A stretch of 52,395 nt of DNA, from the NCBI GenBank assembly GCA_016235185.1, contig JACRLT010000019.1:1-52395 (forward strand), given 5' to 3'. A program made the translations under genes and the position numbers. The notes beneath the pieces were generated by a model that saw only the letters and a program-made list of their open reading frames with translations, was not told where the DNA came from and searched no databases. The stretch is from Candidatus Omnitrophota bacterium. GTDB lineage: Bacteria; Omnitrophota; Gorgyraeia; Velamenicoccales; Velamenicoccaceae. This document shows, in pieces, positions 28,565 to 36,954 of the stretch (its first letter is position 1; each line of letters begins with the position of its first letter).

Positions 28565-29115
28565 TGATCCCGCGTTTACTTGAAAAGTACAGAAAAGAAG
28601 TAGTCCCCGAGATGGTAAAGACCATGGGGTACAAGAGTTCCATGCAGGCCCCGCGTTTGAAAAAAGTGGTCATTAACATGGGAGTCGGCGAAGCCCTGCA
28701 GGACACTAAATTTTTAGATAAGTCTGTTGAAGAATTGGCTATCATCGCCGGCCAGAAACCCGTTATTACCCGGTCCAAAAAGGCGATCGCTAACTTTAAG
28801 ATCAAAGAAAACCAGGCCATAGGTTGTAAAGTGACGTTACGCCGCACCAAGATGTATGAGTTCTTAGACAGATTTATAAGCGTAGCTCTTCCCAGGATAA
28901 GGGATTTCCGCGGGCTAAACCCAGATTCTTTTGACGCTAACGGAAATTACACCATGGGCATAACAGAGCAGGCAATATTTCCTGAAATTGATTTTGATAA
29001 AGTGACCAGGGTGCAGGGCATGGATATAACCATTGCCATCGATTCCTGTTCGAAAAAAGAATCTTATGAGCTGTTACGACTTTTGGGTATGCCTTTCAAA
29101 ACTGCGAAGGAATGA
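28564..29115 (+). CDS. rplE: 50S ribosomal protein L5
   Basis: A 183-residue L5 that binds 5S rRNA. The opening [23 protein letters not shown], the central [21 protein letters not shown] and the C-terminal GMDITI are diagnostic. Length is normal. Its stop is the first codon of a class I leader element. Confidence 0.97.
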   Translation: MIPRLLEKYRKEVVPEMVKTMGYKSSMQAPRLKKVVINMGVGEALQDTKFLDKSVEELAIIAGQKPVITRSKKAIANFKIKENQAIGCKVTLRRTKMYEFLDRFISVALPRIRDFRGLNPDSFDANGNYTMGITEQAIFPEIDFDKVTRVQGMDITIAIDSCSKKESYELLRLLGMPFKTAKE

Positions 29116-29228
29116 TTGACTCCTTGTCTAAATGCTTCAAAATTTTCTAGCGATAATTTTGAAGCAGACTACGGAGTTGATTTTGCAAGGAAAATACCTG
29201 AAATATACAAAATCAAGAAAGGATAGCT
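29116..29228 (+). promoter_or_regulatory. class I stop-to-start RNA element before rpsN
   Basis: P1 GACTCC (29118-29123)/GGAGTT (29173-29178); internal loop TT/TAC; P2 GTCT (29126-29129)/AGAC (29166-29169); bulge AAAT; P3 GCTTCAAAATT (29134-29144)/AATTTTGAAGC (29155-29165). Segment B, TTGATTTTG (29177-29185), is a perfect complement of C, CAAAATCAA (29208-29216), adjacent to the AAAGGA ribosome-binding site. P3 differs from that of the uxs element by paired compensatory changes. Confidence 0.65.
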
Positions 29229-29414
29229 GTGGCAAAAAAATCTCAAATCAACCGCTGGAAAAGGACCCCGAAGTTTTCTACCAGGAAGTATAATCGTTGC
29301 CGTCTGTGCGGCCGTTCGGGTGGATATTACAGAAGATTTCAGCTTTGCCGTATATGCTTCAGAGAATTGGCATGGAAGGGCGAGATCCCGGGCGTGAAGA
29401 AAGCTAGCTGGTGA
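29229..29414 (+). CDS. rpsN: 30S ribosomal protein S14, zinc-binding (type Z)
   Basis: A 61-residue short S14 starting at GTG. Cys24, Cys27, Cys40 and Cys43 (CRLC and CRIC) form the zinc ribbon, and the C-terminal [18 protein letters not shown] is canonical. AAAGGA (29218-29223) is the ribosome-binding site. Unlike in the sister class I elements, the start lies 13 nt beyond segment C. Confidence 0.96.
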   Translation: MAKKSQINRWKRTPKFSTRKYNRCRLCGRSGGYYRRFQLCRICFRELAWKGEIPGVKKASW

Positions 29415-29585
29415 TTTTAGCCGACTACGTCGGACTAAAATCATCTCGAGCCTCTTTTGAGATTGATCTTCAGGCGAGAGATAAAAGAGATGAGAAGAGA
29501 CCCCTCGTCTTGAGGGATGTGTAGCAAGAAAGACTCGGGGTTAATTTACATAAATAGAGCAGAACGTAAATTAAGGAGTAATTAA
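29413..29585 (+). promoter_or_regulatory. double-hairpin stop-to-start RNA element before rpsH
   Basis: Hairpin 1 begins in the rpsN stop: GATTTTAG (29413-29420)/CTAAAATC (29435-29442) with inner CCGAC/GTCGG. Hairpin 2: GACCCC (29499-29504)/GGGGTT (29537-29542), internal loop TC/TC, GTCTT (29507-29511)/AAGAC (29530-29534). Segment B, TTAATTTAC (29541-29549), is a perfect complement of C, GTAAATTAA (29566-29574), which abuts the GGAG ribosome-binding site (29575-29578). Confidence 0.6.
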
Positions 29586-29981
29586 ATGTCTTTAAGTGAT
29601 CCGATAGCAAATATGTTGACGCTCGTGCGCAATGCGTCGCGTGCAAAGAAAGAAAAAGTTGATATCCCGCATTCAAACATGCTGACCGATATCGCCGGTA
29701 TTTTAAAGCAGGAAGGTTACATCGATAATTTTCGCGTCATCAAGGATTCAAAACAAGGGGTTTTAAGGGTCTATCTAAAATACATAAACAAGAAATCCGT
29801 TATCATCAATTTAAAGAGGGTTTCAAGGCCTGGCTTGCGTGTTTATGCGGCTGCAAGAAAGGTCCCGCAGGTCCTGCGCGGCAAGGGCACGGCGATCTTG
29901 ACAACCTCACACGGATTGATGACTGACGCTCAAGCAAAGAACGCAAAAGTCGGCGGAGAAGTCCTCTGCTATATATGGTAG
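29586..29981 (+). CDS. rpsH: 30S ribosomal protein S8
   Basis: A 131-residue S8 with the opening SLSDPIANMLTLVRNA and the C-terminal RGKGTAILTTSHGLMTDAQA ... GGEVLCYIW. Length is normal. In E. coli S8 represses the spc operon at L5. The leader before rpsH here does not obviously mimic the 16S S8 site by eye. Confidence 0.97.
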   Translation: MSLSDPIANMLTLVRNASRAKKEKVDIPHSNMLTDIAGILKQEGYIDNFRVIKDSKQGVLRVYLKYINKKSVIINLKRVSRPGLRVYAAARKVPQVLRGKGTAILTTSHGLMTDAQAKNAKVGGEVLCYIW

Positions 29982-30108
29982 GTATTGACTCCTTGTTTAA
30001 GCGCTCGTAAATTTTTCCCAGGTTTGCCGGGCAAAATTTATTTCGCAAACTGCGGAGTTAATTTTTAGATGAACAGAAACTTTTGATAATACAAAATTAA
30101 GGTGCTCT
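29982..30108 (+). promoter_or_regulatory. class I stop-to-start RNA element before rplF
   Basis: P1 ATTGACTCC (29984-29992)/GGAGTTAAT (30054-30062), one G-U; internal loop TT/TGC; P2 GTTT (29995-29998)/AAAC (30047-30050), a covarying version of the GTCT/AGAC helix; P3 starts GCG/CGC and continues TAAATTTT (30008-30015)/AAAATTTA (30033-30040). Segment B, TTAATTTT (30058-30065), complements C, AAAATTAA (30093-30100), just before GGTG and the ATG. Confidence 0.65.
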
Positions 30109-30648
30109 ATGTCAAGAATAGGAAAGAAACCGGTTGAGATACCCAGTGGTGTCAAGGCGGAAGTAAAAGACAGCATTTTGGCGGTCGAAGGGCCAAAGGG
30201 TAAATTGTCTATGCAGTTGCCGTCCAAAGTAAGCTGTGAATTAAAAGATAATGCGCTTTTATTCACTACGAATGAGCAATCGAAGACCGCGAGCGCTTTG
30301 CACGGTACCATGCGGGCCTTGGCTCGCAATATGGTCATGGGAGTTACCAGTGGTTTTTCTAAAAAGCTATTGATCGAAGGCGTAGGTTACAAGGCCCAGG
30401 TCCAGGGCAAGAATCTTAAGCTTAATGTCGGTTTTAGCCATCCGGTGGAATATGTTATACCGGAAGGTATCAAGATAGACGCGTCTAAACAGGTTGAAAT
30501 AGCAATTTCAGGGACAGATAAAACCAAGGTGGGCCAGGTGGCTGCAGAGATCCGCCGCATTTGTCCGCCCGAACCGTATAAAGGCAAAGGCATCCGCTAT
30601 AGCGATGAACGTATTCGCAGAAAAGTCGGCAAGGCCGTAACGAAATAA
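30109..30648 (+). CDS. rplF: 50S ribosomal protein L6
   Basis: A 179-residue two-domain L6 with MSRIGKKPVEIPSGVKAEVK and the C-terminal diagnostic RRICPPEPYKGKGIRYSDER. Length is normal. It opens a cistron behind a class I element and is followed 12 bp later by rplR. Confidence 0.97.
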   Translation: MSRIGKKPVEIPSGVKAEVKDSILAVEGPKGKLSMQLPSKVSCELKDNALLFTTNEQSKTASALHGTMRALARNMVMGVTSGFSKKLLIEGVGYKAQVQGKNLKLNVGFSHPVEYVIPEGIKIDASKQVEIAISGTDKTKVGQVAAEIRRICPPEPYKGKGIRYSDERIRRKVGKAVTK

Positions 30649-30660
30649 GAGCGTGAAAAA

Positions 30661-31020
30661 ATGACAATAAAAATTTCTGGAAGGGAAAAGAGGCATTTGA
30701 GGTTAAGAAAACGCGTCATCGGCAGTTCAGAGAAGCCGCGCTTGAGCGTGCGCCGTAGCTTGAAGAACCTTTTTGTCCAGGTTGTAGACGACAGTAAAGG
30801 GGTCACACTTTTGAACGCATCGACCACGGATAAGGATATAAGAGGTAAGATCGGTTACTGCGGCAATATTAAGGCTGCAGTCTTGTTAGGGGAAGCAGTT
30901 GCCCAAAAAGCAAAAGAAAAAAAGATAATCCGCGTCGTTTTTGATAGAGGCGGTTATGATTATCATGGCCGCATAAAGGCTTTTGCGGAAGCAGCAAGAA
31001 AAGGCGGCTTAGAATTTTAG
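30661..31020 (+). CDS. rplR: 50S ribosomal protein L18
   Basis: A 119-residue L18, the 5S rRNA-binding partner of L5, with RLRKRVIGSSEKPRLSVRRS and the C-terminal VVFDRGGYDYHGRIKAFAEAARKGGLEF. Length is normal. Confidence 0.97.
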   Translation: MTIKISGREKRHLRLRKRVIGSSEKPRLSVRRSLKNLFVQVVDDSKGVTLLNASTTDKDIRGKIGYCGNIKAAVLLGEAVAQKAKEKKIIRVVFDRGGYDYHGRIKAFAEAARKGGLEF

Positions 31021-31138
31021 GGCGCTGGTCGGACGGATAAGTCCGACCGTTTAGCGCGGCCGCGAGTAGGTGAGCGGCCCGATGGCGCTGAAAGCGCCGA
31101 AGTCAAAGTTTTGGTGTCGAGAATATAGGAGTTCTCAT
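31021..31138 (+). promoter_or_regulatory. multi-hairpin leader before rpsE
   Basis: Four hairpins in a row: GCGCT with inner GGTCGGAC/GTCCGACC closing on AGCGC (31022-31056); GGCCGC/GCGGCC (31058-31063/31074-31079); GGCGCT/AGCGCC (31084-31089/31093-31098); and GAGAA/TTCTC around the AGGAG ribosome-binding site (about 31119-31136). The last places the ribosome-binding site in its loop, directly before ATG 31139. The B-C rule seen elsewhere is replaced by this local hairpin. Confidence 0.5.
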
Positions 31139-31660
31139 ATGGTTGAACCTATTGGTGTAGGTGAATCGAAAGAAGCTATAGAAAAAGTAGTAAAGATCAG
31201 CCGCGTGGCCAAGGTGACCAAGGGCGGCAAGAAGATGTCTTTCAGCGCCCTGGTAGTGGTAGGCAATACCAAAGGCCGTGTGGGCATTGCATTAGGCAAG
31301 GCAAACGAAGTTTCGGATGCTATACGTAAGGGTATTTCCCAGGCGAAACGTGTGATGATGAGCGTGCCTATGCATGGCACTACCATACCGCACGATGTTG
31401 TCGGCCAGTTTGGTTCCGCACGCGTTATGCTTAAGCCGGCTGTCGAAGGTACCGGGATCATCGCATCAGGGCCTGTACGCGCTGTCTGTGAAGCCGCGGG
31501 TATCAAGGACATTCTGACAAAATGCATCACAAGTAATAATCCTTTGAATGTTATCCACGCGACAATGCAGGGTTTTAAGCAATTGAACAGAGATCTGGAG
31601 ATTTTTTCCCTAAGGCGGCAATCATCCGGAAATGAGGAAAGGGACGATGCAAATAACTGA
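31139..31660 (+). CDS. rpsE: 30S ribosomal protein S5
   Basis: A 173-residue S5 with the RNA-binding [26 protein letters not shown] and the [23 protein letters not shown]-like core. ATG 31139 with AGGAG upstream is chosen; a longer frame reads through the leader hairpins. rpmD (L30) normally follows S5 but is absent; rplO overlaps the 3' end by 14 bp. Confidence 0.97.
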   Translation: MVEPIGVGESKEAIEKVVKISRVAKVTKGGKKMSFSALVVVGNTKGRVGIALGKANEVSDAIRKGISQAKRVMMSVPMHGTTIPHDVVGQFGSARVMLKPAVEGTGIIASGPVRAVCEAAGIKDILTKCITSNNPLNVIHATMQGFKQLNRDLEIFSLRRQSSGNEERDDANN

Positions 31661-32099
31661 TTTAAAGGCTCCTCGCGGAGCGAATAAAAGAAAAAGGGCC
31701 GTAGGGCGTGGTGTAGGGAGCGGCCGAGGCAAGACTTGCGGGCGCGGCAACAAAGGCCAGGGTTCCAGGGCCGGGCGTCATTTCAGGCTGGGTTTTGAAG
31801 GCGGCCAAATGATGCTTTTCAGGCGCCTGCCCAAGAGGGGATTTACAAGCCGGGCTCAAAATCCATATCAGATCATAAATGTCGGCGATTTGGACAGGTT
31901 CTCCAAAGGCACGATAGTTTTGCCGGATAATCTATTTGACGAGGGCCTGATAAAAAATAAGGAAGGCCTTGTAAAATTATTGGGCGACGGCATTATCAAA
32001 AAAGCTATCACAGTCAAGGTCCACAAGGCCACAGACTCTGCTGTAAAAAAGATCCATGAAGCAAACGGCGCGGTTGAAATCCTGACGGCTCAAAAATGA
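31647..32099 (+). CDS. rplO: 50S ribosomal protein L15
   Basis: A 150-residue L15 with the basic glycine-rich N-terminus ([20 protein letters not shown]) and the RLPKRGF motif. ATG 31647 is chosen because [14 protein letters not shown] is canonical and AAAGGG precedes it; ATG 31632 would add five residues. The stop overlaps the secY start by 4 bp. Confidence 0.96.
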   Translation: MQITDLKAPRGANKRKRAVGRGVGSGRGKTCGRGNKGQGSRAGRHFRLGFEGGQMMLFRRLPKRGFTSRAQNPYQIINVGDLDRFSKGTIVLPDNLFDEGLIKNKEGLVKLLGDGIIKKAITVKVHKATDSAVKKIHEANGAVEILTAQK

Positions 32100-33442
32100 T
32101 ATCAGCCCTGCTTAATTCTTTTAAGATTCCTGAATTAAAGAACAGAATCTTAATAGCGCTTGCGCTATTGGCCGTTTATCGCGTCGGCTGCTATATCCCT
32201 ACTCCTGGCATAGACGGTGCGGCATTAGGCGAGTTGTTCAGAAGGATCTCCGCTACAGAAGGCGGAGCGCTCTTTGGCATCATGAACATGTTTTCCGGCG
32301 GCGCGATGAGCAGGATGACGATCTTTGCTTTAGGGATAATGCCCTATATATCGTGCTCCATCATCATGCAGCTTCTGACTGCTGTTGTGCCGGCTTTCGA
32401 AAAATTGGCAAAGGAAGGCAAGGCCGGGCACCAGAAGATCAACCAGTATACGCGCTATGGCACCGTGGTTTTGTCCCTCATACAGTCCTATTTTATAGCT
32501 CTTTGGGTTGAAAGCCTGGGCCGTTCCGAAGGATTAGGTATTGTCATGGTCCCGGGTTGGGGCTTTCGTGTCCTGACCATGTTTACCCTGACAACAGGGA
32601 CTATCTTTATCATGTGGCTGGGCGAGCAGATCCAGGAGAGAGGCATCGGTAACGGTATTTCTCTGGTGATAACAGCAGGCATCATATCAAGGATACCTTC
32701 GGCAGGATATCAATTGTGGGTTTTGTTCTCTCCGTATTCTCCTTCCAAGAGGACACTTGAGCCGTATGTTTTTCTTATAATGGCTGTGTTGTTGGTAGGG
32801 GTTATCCTTGCCATAACTATGGTGATCCAGGCCCAGCGCCGCATACCAGTGCAATATGCCAGGCGCGTTGTGGGGCGCAAGGTCTACGGCGGACAGAGCA
32901 CATATATTCCTTTAAAGATAGACCAGTCAGGTATCATCGCCATTATCTTTGCGCAGTCGATCATCTTGTTTCCGGCGACTATAGCCTCTTTCATACCGAG
33001 CCAGGCTTTTCAGAATTTTGCGCAGAGCTTAGTACGGGGCCACTGGCTCTATACAGTTGTCTATTCCTTATTGATCATATTTTTCTGTTATTTTTATACG
33101 GCGATCGTTTTTAATCCTCTTGATATTTCGGAGAACATGAAGAAGTACGGCGGCTTTGTTCCCGGGATCCGTCCGGGCAAACCAACAGCCGAGTATCTTG
33201 ATTATGTAATGACACGTATTACGCTTGCCGGCGCCGTTTTTATGGCATTTATAGCTATTTTTCCTGATGTTATCATGGCGTGGCTTAAGATCCCGTATCT
33301 GGTCGCATCTTTCTTTGGCGGCACCGGCCTTTTGATCACGATAGGCGTTATGCTCGATACGATAAAGCAGATCGAGTCGCATTTATTGATGAGGAATTAC
33401 GAAGGCTTTTTGAAGTCCGCGAAGCTAAAGGGCAGGAGATAG
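32096..33442 (+). CDS. secY: preprotein translocase subunit SecY
   Basis: A 448-residue inner-membrane channel protein with about ten hydrophobic helices. The opening KIPELKNRILIALALLAVYRVG, the plug-region GGAMSRMTIFALGIMPYISCSI, the basic cytoplasmic loop IPVQYARRVVGRKVYGGQST and the C-terminal ENMKKYGGFVPGIRPGKPTAEYL are typical. It pairs with SecE encoded at the head of the block. Confidence 0.97.
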   Translation: MISALLNSFKIPELKNRILIALALLAVYRVGCYIPTPGIDGAALGELFRRISATEGGALFGIMNMFSGGAMSRMTIFALGIMPYISCSIIMQLLTAVVPAFEKLAKEGKAGHQKINQYTRYGTVVLSLIQSYFIALWVESLGRSEGLGIVMVPGWGFRVLTMFTLTTGTIFIMWLGEQIQERGIGNGISLVITAGIISRIPSAGYQLWVLFSPYSPSKRTLEPYVFLIMAVLLVGVILAITMVIQAQRRIPVQYARRVVGRKVYGGQSTYIPLKIDQSGIIAIIFAQSIILFPATIASFIPSQAFQNFAQSLVRGHWLYTVVYSLLIIFFCYFYTAIVFNPLDISENMKKYGGFVPGIRPGKPTAEYLDYVMTRITLAGAVFMAFIAIFPDVIMAWLKIPYLVASFFGGTGLLITIGVMLDTIKQIESHLLMRNYEGFLKSAKLKGRR

Positions 33443-33444
33443 AT

Positions 33445-34083
33445 TTGAAACTGATCTTATTCGGTCCTCCGGGGGCAGGCAAAGGGACGCAAGCAAAACT
33501 CTTGATAGAAAAGCTCAAGTTGCCGCATATTTCAACCGGAGATATCCTTCGCAGCGAGGTCAAAAATAATACCGGCCTTGGGAAACAGGCAAAAGGTTTC
33601 ATGGATGCCGGCAAGCTTGTTCCGGATGCACTTGTGACGGAGATGGTCAGGAAACGCATGCAGGAACCTGATCTAAAAAATGGATTTATCTTAGACGGTT
33701 ATCCTAGGACAGAGGCGCAGGCAAAGGCGCTTGACGATATTTTAAAAGGCGGCATTGACAAGGCGATCTATTTGTCCACTTCAGAGCGTGTTGTGGTGCA
33801 GCGCCTGACAGGCAGGCGGGTTTGCCCTAAGTGCGGCACTAATTACCACCTGACGAATATGCCGCCAAAAAAAGATATGCTTTGTGATAAGTGCCAGGTG
33901 GGTTTGTTCCAGAGGCCTGACGATAACGAGGCAACGGTCAAGAACAGGCTAAGTGTTTACCTTAAAGAATGCAGCGCTGTGCTCGACTTTTATAAAAAGC
34001 AGGGTAAGCTCGAAGACGTTTCCGGTGATCTTGATTCCGGAGAAGTTTTTAAGATCATTTCAGAAAAAATATTAGCTCTTTAA
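33445..34083 (+). CDS. adk: adenylate kinase
   Basis: A 212-residue long-form adenylate kinase (ATP + AMP to 2 ADP). The P-loop GPPGAGKGTQAK is near residue 7, AMP-binding residues are in STGDILR and LDGYPRTEAQA, and the lid carries CPKC ... CDKC, a zinc-binding lid. It starts at TTG with AGGAG 6 bases upstream. The secY-adk-map-infA order is common in bacteria. Confidence 0.96.
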   Translation: MKLILFGPPGAGKGTQAKLLIEKLKLPHISTGDILRSEVKNNTGLGKQAKGFMDAGKLVPDALVTEMVRKRMQEPDLKNGFILDGYPRTEAQAKALDDILKGGIDKAIYLSTSERVVVQRLTGRRVCPKCGTNYHLTNMPPKKDMLCDKCQVGLFQRPDDNEATVKNRLSVYLKECSAVLDFYKKQGKLEDVSGDLDSGEVFKIISEKILAL

Positions 34084-34097
34084 AAAACGTATTTTAA

Positions 34098-34841
34098 ATG
34101 ATCCCGATAAAGACTTGTCAGGAAATAGACAAGATGCGTAAAGCCGGACGGATCCTGGCTCAAATTATGGATCAGCTGGAAAAAGCCGTGAGGCCCGGCA
34201 GGAGTACGCAGGAATTAGATGAGGCCGCAGCAGCCGCAATTGCTCAAGCAGGCGTGCATTCGGCGTTCAAAGGATATCATGGATATCCGGCGAATATCTG
34301 CGTTTCTGTCAATGATGAGGTTGTTCACGGCATCCCGGGGCGAAGGCCGCTTGTAGAAGGGGACATCGTCAGCATAGATATCGGTATCGAGATGGCCGGA
34401 TACTTCGTGGATATGGCCAAGACTTTTGCGGTCGGAAAGATCTCGGCGCAGAAACAAAAGCTCCTTGAGGTCACGCGCGAATCGCTTGAGAAAGCGATCC
34501 AGTTGATGAAAGCCGGGAATAAGCTTTCTGATGTATCCTGCGCAGTGCAGGATTATGTTGAAGGGCGCGGATTTTCAGTGGTGCGGGATTTTGTAGGGCA
34601 TGGCATAGGAAAAGAGCTGCATGAGGAGCCGCAGGTACCTAATTTCGGCACTCCCGGAAGCGGCCCGGTATTAAAAGAAGGCATGGTCTTATGCATAGAG
34701 CCTATGATCAACTCCGGCACCTGGGAAGTGGAGATCTTGCAGGATGGCTGGACGGCGGTTACAGCGGATAAAAAACCGTCGGCTCACTTCGAACATACGG
34801 TAGCTATCTGTAACGGTGTGCCAGTTGTATTGACGCAGTAA
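34098..34841 (+). CDS. map: type I methionine aminopeptidase
   Basis: A 247-residue dinuclear metalloprotease that removes initiator methionine. His77 (substrate side), Asp94, Asp105, His168, Glu201 and Glu232 supply the catalytic and metal-binding set ([38 protein letters not shown]). No N-terminal zinc finger is present. Length is typical. Confidence 0.97.
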   Translation: MIPIKTCQEIDKMRKAGRILAQIMDQLEKAVRPGRSTQELDEAAAAAIAQAGVHSAFKGYHGYPANICVSVNDEVVHGIPGRRPLVEGDIVSIDIGIEMAGYFVDMAKTFAVGKISAQKQKLLEVTRESLEKAIQLMKAGNKLSDVSCAVQDYVEGRGFSVVRDFVGHGIGKELHEEPQVPNFGTPGSGPVLKEGMVLCIEPMINSGTWEVEILQDGWTAVTADKKPSAHFEHTVAICNGVPVVLTQ

Positions 34842-34902
34842 GATAAAATCATCCGCCGAAGGCGAAAGTCACTGGATGCCTTGCGGCATAAATAGGTTTT
34901 CC

Positions 34903-35121
34903 ATGGCCAAAGAAGAAGCGATCGAAGTTGAAGGCGTAATAACAGAATCTTTACCGAACGCGATGTTTCGGGTTGAGCTGGAAAACGGCCATAAGATCCT
35001 GGCCCATGTTTCAGGAAAAATACGGATGAATTTTATAAGGATCCTGCCGGGAGATAAGGTAAAGATCGAGCTTTCGCCATATGATCTGTCCCGTGGCAGG
35101 ATCACTTTCAGATGCAAATAA
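34903..35121 (+). CDS. infA: translation initiation factor IF-1
   Basis: A 72-residue OB-fold protein beginning [20 protein letters not shown], the standard length and start. A longer upstream frame beginning at 34876 is rejected because it adds residues outside the family. The ribosome-binding site is weak (TAGG). The 61-nt gap after map shows no convincing long pairing to the start. Confidence 0.97.
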   Translation: MAKEEAIEVEGVITESLPNAMFRVELENGHKILAHVSGKIRMNFIRILPGDKVKIELSPYDLSRGRITFRCK

Positions 35122-35131
35122 GAGGTGAAGC

Positions 35132-35245
35132 GTGAAAGTCAAAGCGTCCATTAGAAAACTTTGTAACAACTGCAAGATCATAAAGAGAAGCGGCATTTTG
35201 CGCGTGATCTGCATTAATCCTAAGCATAAACAGAGACAGGGATAA
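35132..35245 (+). CDS. rpmJ: 50S ribosomal protein L36
   Basis: A 37-residue protein starting at GTG with AGAGGTG upstream; [20 protein letters not shown] then a C-terminal half ending PKHKQRQG. Cys11, Cys14, Cys27 and His32 form the zinc ribbon typical of L36. It lies between infA and rpsM, the usual place. Confidence 0.97.
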   Translation: MKVKASIRKLCNNCKIIKRSGILRVICINPKHKQRQG

Positions 35246-35323
35246 ATCAGTTTTTTGGTTGACTTGTTAACCGGTTAACCGGTTAACCGGTTAACCGGCA
35301 ACGGGTTAACAAACGGAGTTGAT
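35246..35323 (+). repeat. tandem TTAACCGG palindromic repeat before rpsM
   Basis: Four exact tandem copies of the octamer TTAACCGG occupy 35267-35298. The outer helix TTGTTAACC (35264-35272)/GGTTAACAA (35304-35312) encloses them. GGAG (35315-35318) is the ribosome-binding site five bases before the ATG. The array can fold in several registers, so its length may vary by slippage. It replaces the hairpin found in other spacers. Confidence 0.75.
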
Positions 35324-35734
35324 ATGCCAAGAATCATAGGTGTAGATATACCCAAAGAGAAAAGAATAGATGTGTCGCTGCGTTATCTTTACGGCATTGG
35401 CGAAACTACGTCAGCTGAACTTTTGAAAGAAGCCGGTATAGACGCGGCTAAGAGGGCAAAGGACCTGACTGAAGAAGAGATCTCCCGGATCACTGCGGTT
35501 ATCCAGAAGACTTATCGCGTCGAAGGTGACCTGCGCCGCGAGATCTCCCAGAATATCAAGCGCCTTATGGACATTGGGTCCTATCGCGGTTTCAGGCATA
35601 AAAAATCTTTGCCTGTCAGAGGCCAGAGGACAAAGACAAATGCGCGAACGCGTAAAGGCCCGCGCAAGAACGTCGGTATCATCAGGGTGGCCGAGGCGCC
35701 AAAGAAAGCCGCCGCGCCCGCACCTAAAAAATAA
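35324..35734 (+). CDS. rpsM: 30S ribosomal protein S13
   Basis: A 136-residue S13 with [20 protein letters not shown], the helix-two-turn-helix ([18 protein letters not shown]) and the basic [31 protein letters not shown]. The C-terminus is extended by an Ala/Pro/Lys tail ([12 protein letters not shown]) of about 14 residues. Confidence 0.97.
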   Translation: MPRIIGVDIPKEKRIDVSLRYLYGIGETTSAELLKEAGIDAAKRAKDLTEEEISRITAVIQKTYRVEGDLRREISQNIKRLMDIGSYRGFRHKKSLPVRGQRTKTNARTRKGPRKNVGIIRVAEAPKKAAAPAPKK

Positions 35735-35839
35735 AAGAAGTAATTTGAGGGGGTAAATTAAGGAATTAAGATCTATCCCGTTTTTGCAAGCAAAAGCCGG
35801 GATAATTTACAGACAAAGTAATACAGGGGGTAAATTAGA
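35735..35839 (+). promoter_or_regulatory. class II stop-to-start RNA element before rpsK
   Basis: P1 TATCCCG (35774-35780)/CGGGATA (35798-35804). Segment B, TAATTTAC (35803-35810), is a perfect complement of both A, GTAAATTA (35753-35760), upstream of the hairpin and C, GTAAATTA (35830-35837), just before ATG 35840. A fourth segment, TAATTT (35741-35746), can pair with A. It contains copy 2 of the 54-nt repeat. AGGGGG (35825-35830) is the ribosome-binding site. Confidence 0.7.
35755..35808 (+). repeat. exact 54-nt repeat, copy 2 of 3
   Basis: Identical to 26130-26183 and 36241-36294. The flanking bases that extend segment B (AC here, GC in copy 1, CC in copy 3) match the local A and C segments rather than each other in copies 2 and 3. 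Confidence 0.9.
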
Positions 35840-36226
35840 ATGGCCCAGAAAGCTAAGAAAAAGAGCAAAAAGGTTTTAACGTCGACGAGCGGTATCGCCC
35901 ATATCCAGGCGAGTTTTAATAATACCATAGTCACCATTACCGACCGCCAGGGAAATGTTATTTCTTGGTCGAGCCCGGGGGTCGTCGGTTTTAAAGGTTC
36001 TAAAAAATCTACTCCATTTGCCGCGCAGGTTGCTGCCGGTGACGCCGCAAAAAAGGCAAAAGATGTTGGTTTGGTTGAGGTAGAGGTCTACGTTAACGGC
36101 CCAGGTTCAGGCCGCGAATCCGCGATCCGCGCTTTGGCTGCAGCCGGACTTACTATAAGGCTGATCAAAGACGTGACTCCGGTGCCTCATAATGGATGCA
36201 GGCCGCCCAAGAGAAGAAGAGTCTAA
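35840..36226 (+). CDS. rpsK: 30S ribosomal protein S11
   Basis: A 128-residue S11 with the [22 protein letters not shown] core and the C-terminal [17 protein letters not shown], which lies on the platform near the E site. Length is normal. Confidence 0.97.
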   Translation: MAQKAKKKSKKVLTSTSGIAHIQASFNNTIVTITDRQGNVISWSSPGVVGFKGSKKSTPFAAQVAAGDAAKKAKDVGLVEVEVYVNGPGSGRESAIRALAAAGLTIRLIKDVTPVPHNGCRPPKRRRV

Positions 36227-36324
36227 AATAAGCAAAGGGGAAATTAAGGAATTAAGATCTATCCCGTTTTTGCAAGCAAAAGCCGGGATAATTTCCAAAC
36301 GAGAGAGAAACAGAGGGGAAATTT
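36227..36324 (+). promoter_or_regulatory. class II stop-to-start RNA element before rpsD
   Basis: The same hairpin as before rpsK, P1 TATCCCG/CGGGATA (36260-36266/36284-36290). Segment B, TAATTTCC (36289-36296), pairs perfectly with A, GGAAATTA (36239-36246), and over seven bases with C, GGAAATT (36317-36323), just before the ATG. Relative to the rpsK copy, the terminal bases changed in all three segments together (AC to CC; GT to GG). It contains copy 3 of the 54-nt repeat. Confidence 0.7.
36241..36294 (+). repeat. exact 54-nt repeat, copy 3 of 3
   Basis: Identical to 26130-26183 and 35755-35808; copies 2 and 3 are separated by a single gene, rpsK. Confidence 0.9.
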
Positions 36325-36954
36325 ATGGGAAAATATTTAGGTCCGAGTTGCCGGTTGTGCCGCAGGGAAGCGATGAAACTATTCCTGAAAGGCACTCGGT
36401 GTTATACGGAAAAATGCGGCGTTGCGCGCCGTGCTTTTCCGCCAGGCCAACATGGCCAGATGCGCGCAGGCAAGCTTTCTAACTACGGCCTGCAGCTTCG
36501 CGAGAAACAGAAGGTAAAAAGGATCTATGGCGTTATGGAGAAACAATTCCGAAGATATTTTGGCATCGCTTCAAAATCAAAGGGCGTTACAGGCAAAGTC
36601 CTTTTGCAGGAATTGGAAAGAAGGCTGGACAATGTACTCTTTCGGCTTATGTTTGCTACATCGCATATGCAGGCCCGCCAGATCGCGCGTCACGGTTCCG
36701 TTTACGTCAATAGCCGCCGTGTCGATATCCCTTCTTTTGCAGTCAAGCAAGGCGATGTGATCGAAATAAAAGGCAAGGATGGGGTAAAGAAAGCCATCCG
36801 GGCCAATATCGAGCTTTCCAAGGATAGAGGGCTTCCGGCTTGGTTGGAGGCTGATTTCGATAATTTAAAGGCCAGGGTTTTGAGGCTGCCGGATAGAGAC
36901 GATATCCAGATGCCTATCCACGAACAGCTTATCGTCGAATTGTATTCTAAATGA
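36325..36954 (+). CDS. rpsD: 30S ribosomal protein S4
   Basis: A 209-residue S4 of the zinc-binding type with Cys9, Cys12, Cys26 and Cys31 (C-x2-C-x13-C-x4-C). The S4 RNA-binding domain is at about 98-160 (ERRLDNVLFRLMFATSHMQARQIARHGSVYVN). The C-terminus LIVELYSK is canonical. In E. coli S4 represses the alpha operon; here it sits downstream of a class II element. Confidence 0.97.
   Translation: MGKYLGPSCRLCRREAMKLFLKGTRCYTEKCGVARRAFPPGQHGQMRAGKLSNYGLQLREKQKVKRIYGVMEKQFRRYFGIASKSKGVTGKVLLQELERRLDNVLFRLMFATSHMQARQIARHGSVYVNSRRVDIPSFAVKQGDVIEIKGKDGVKKAIRANIELSKDRGLPAWLEADFDNLKARVLRLPDRDDIQMPIHEQLIVELYSK

Noticed and set aside
35267-35298. TTAACCGG array as a CRISPR
   Set aside because: Units are 8 bp with no spacers and no cas genes nearby.
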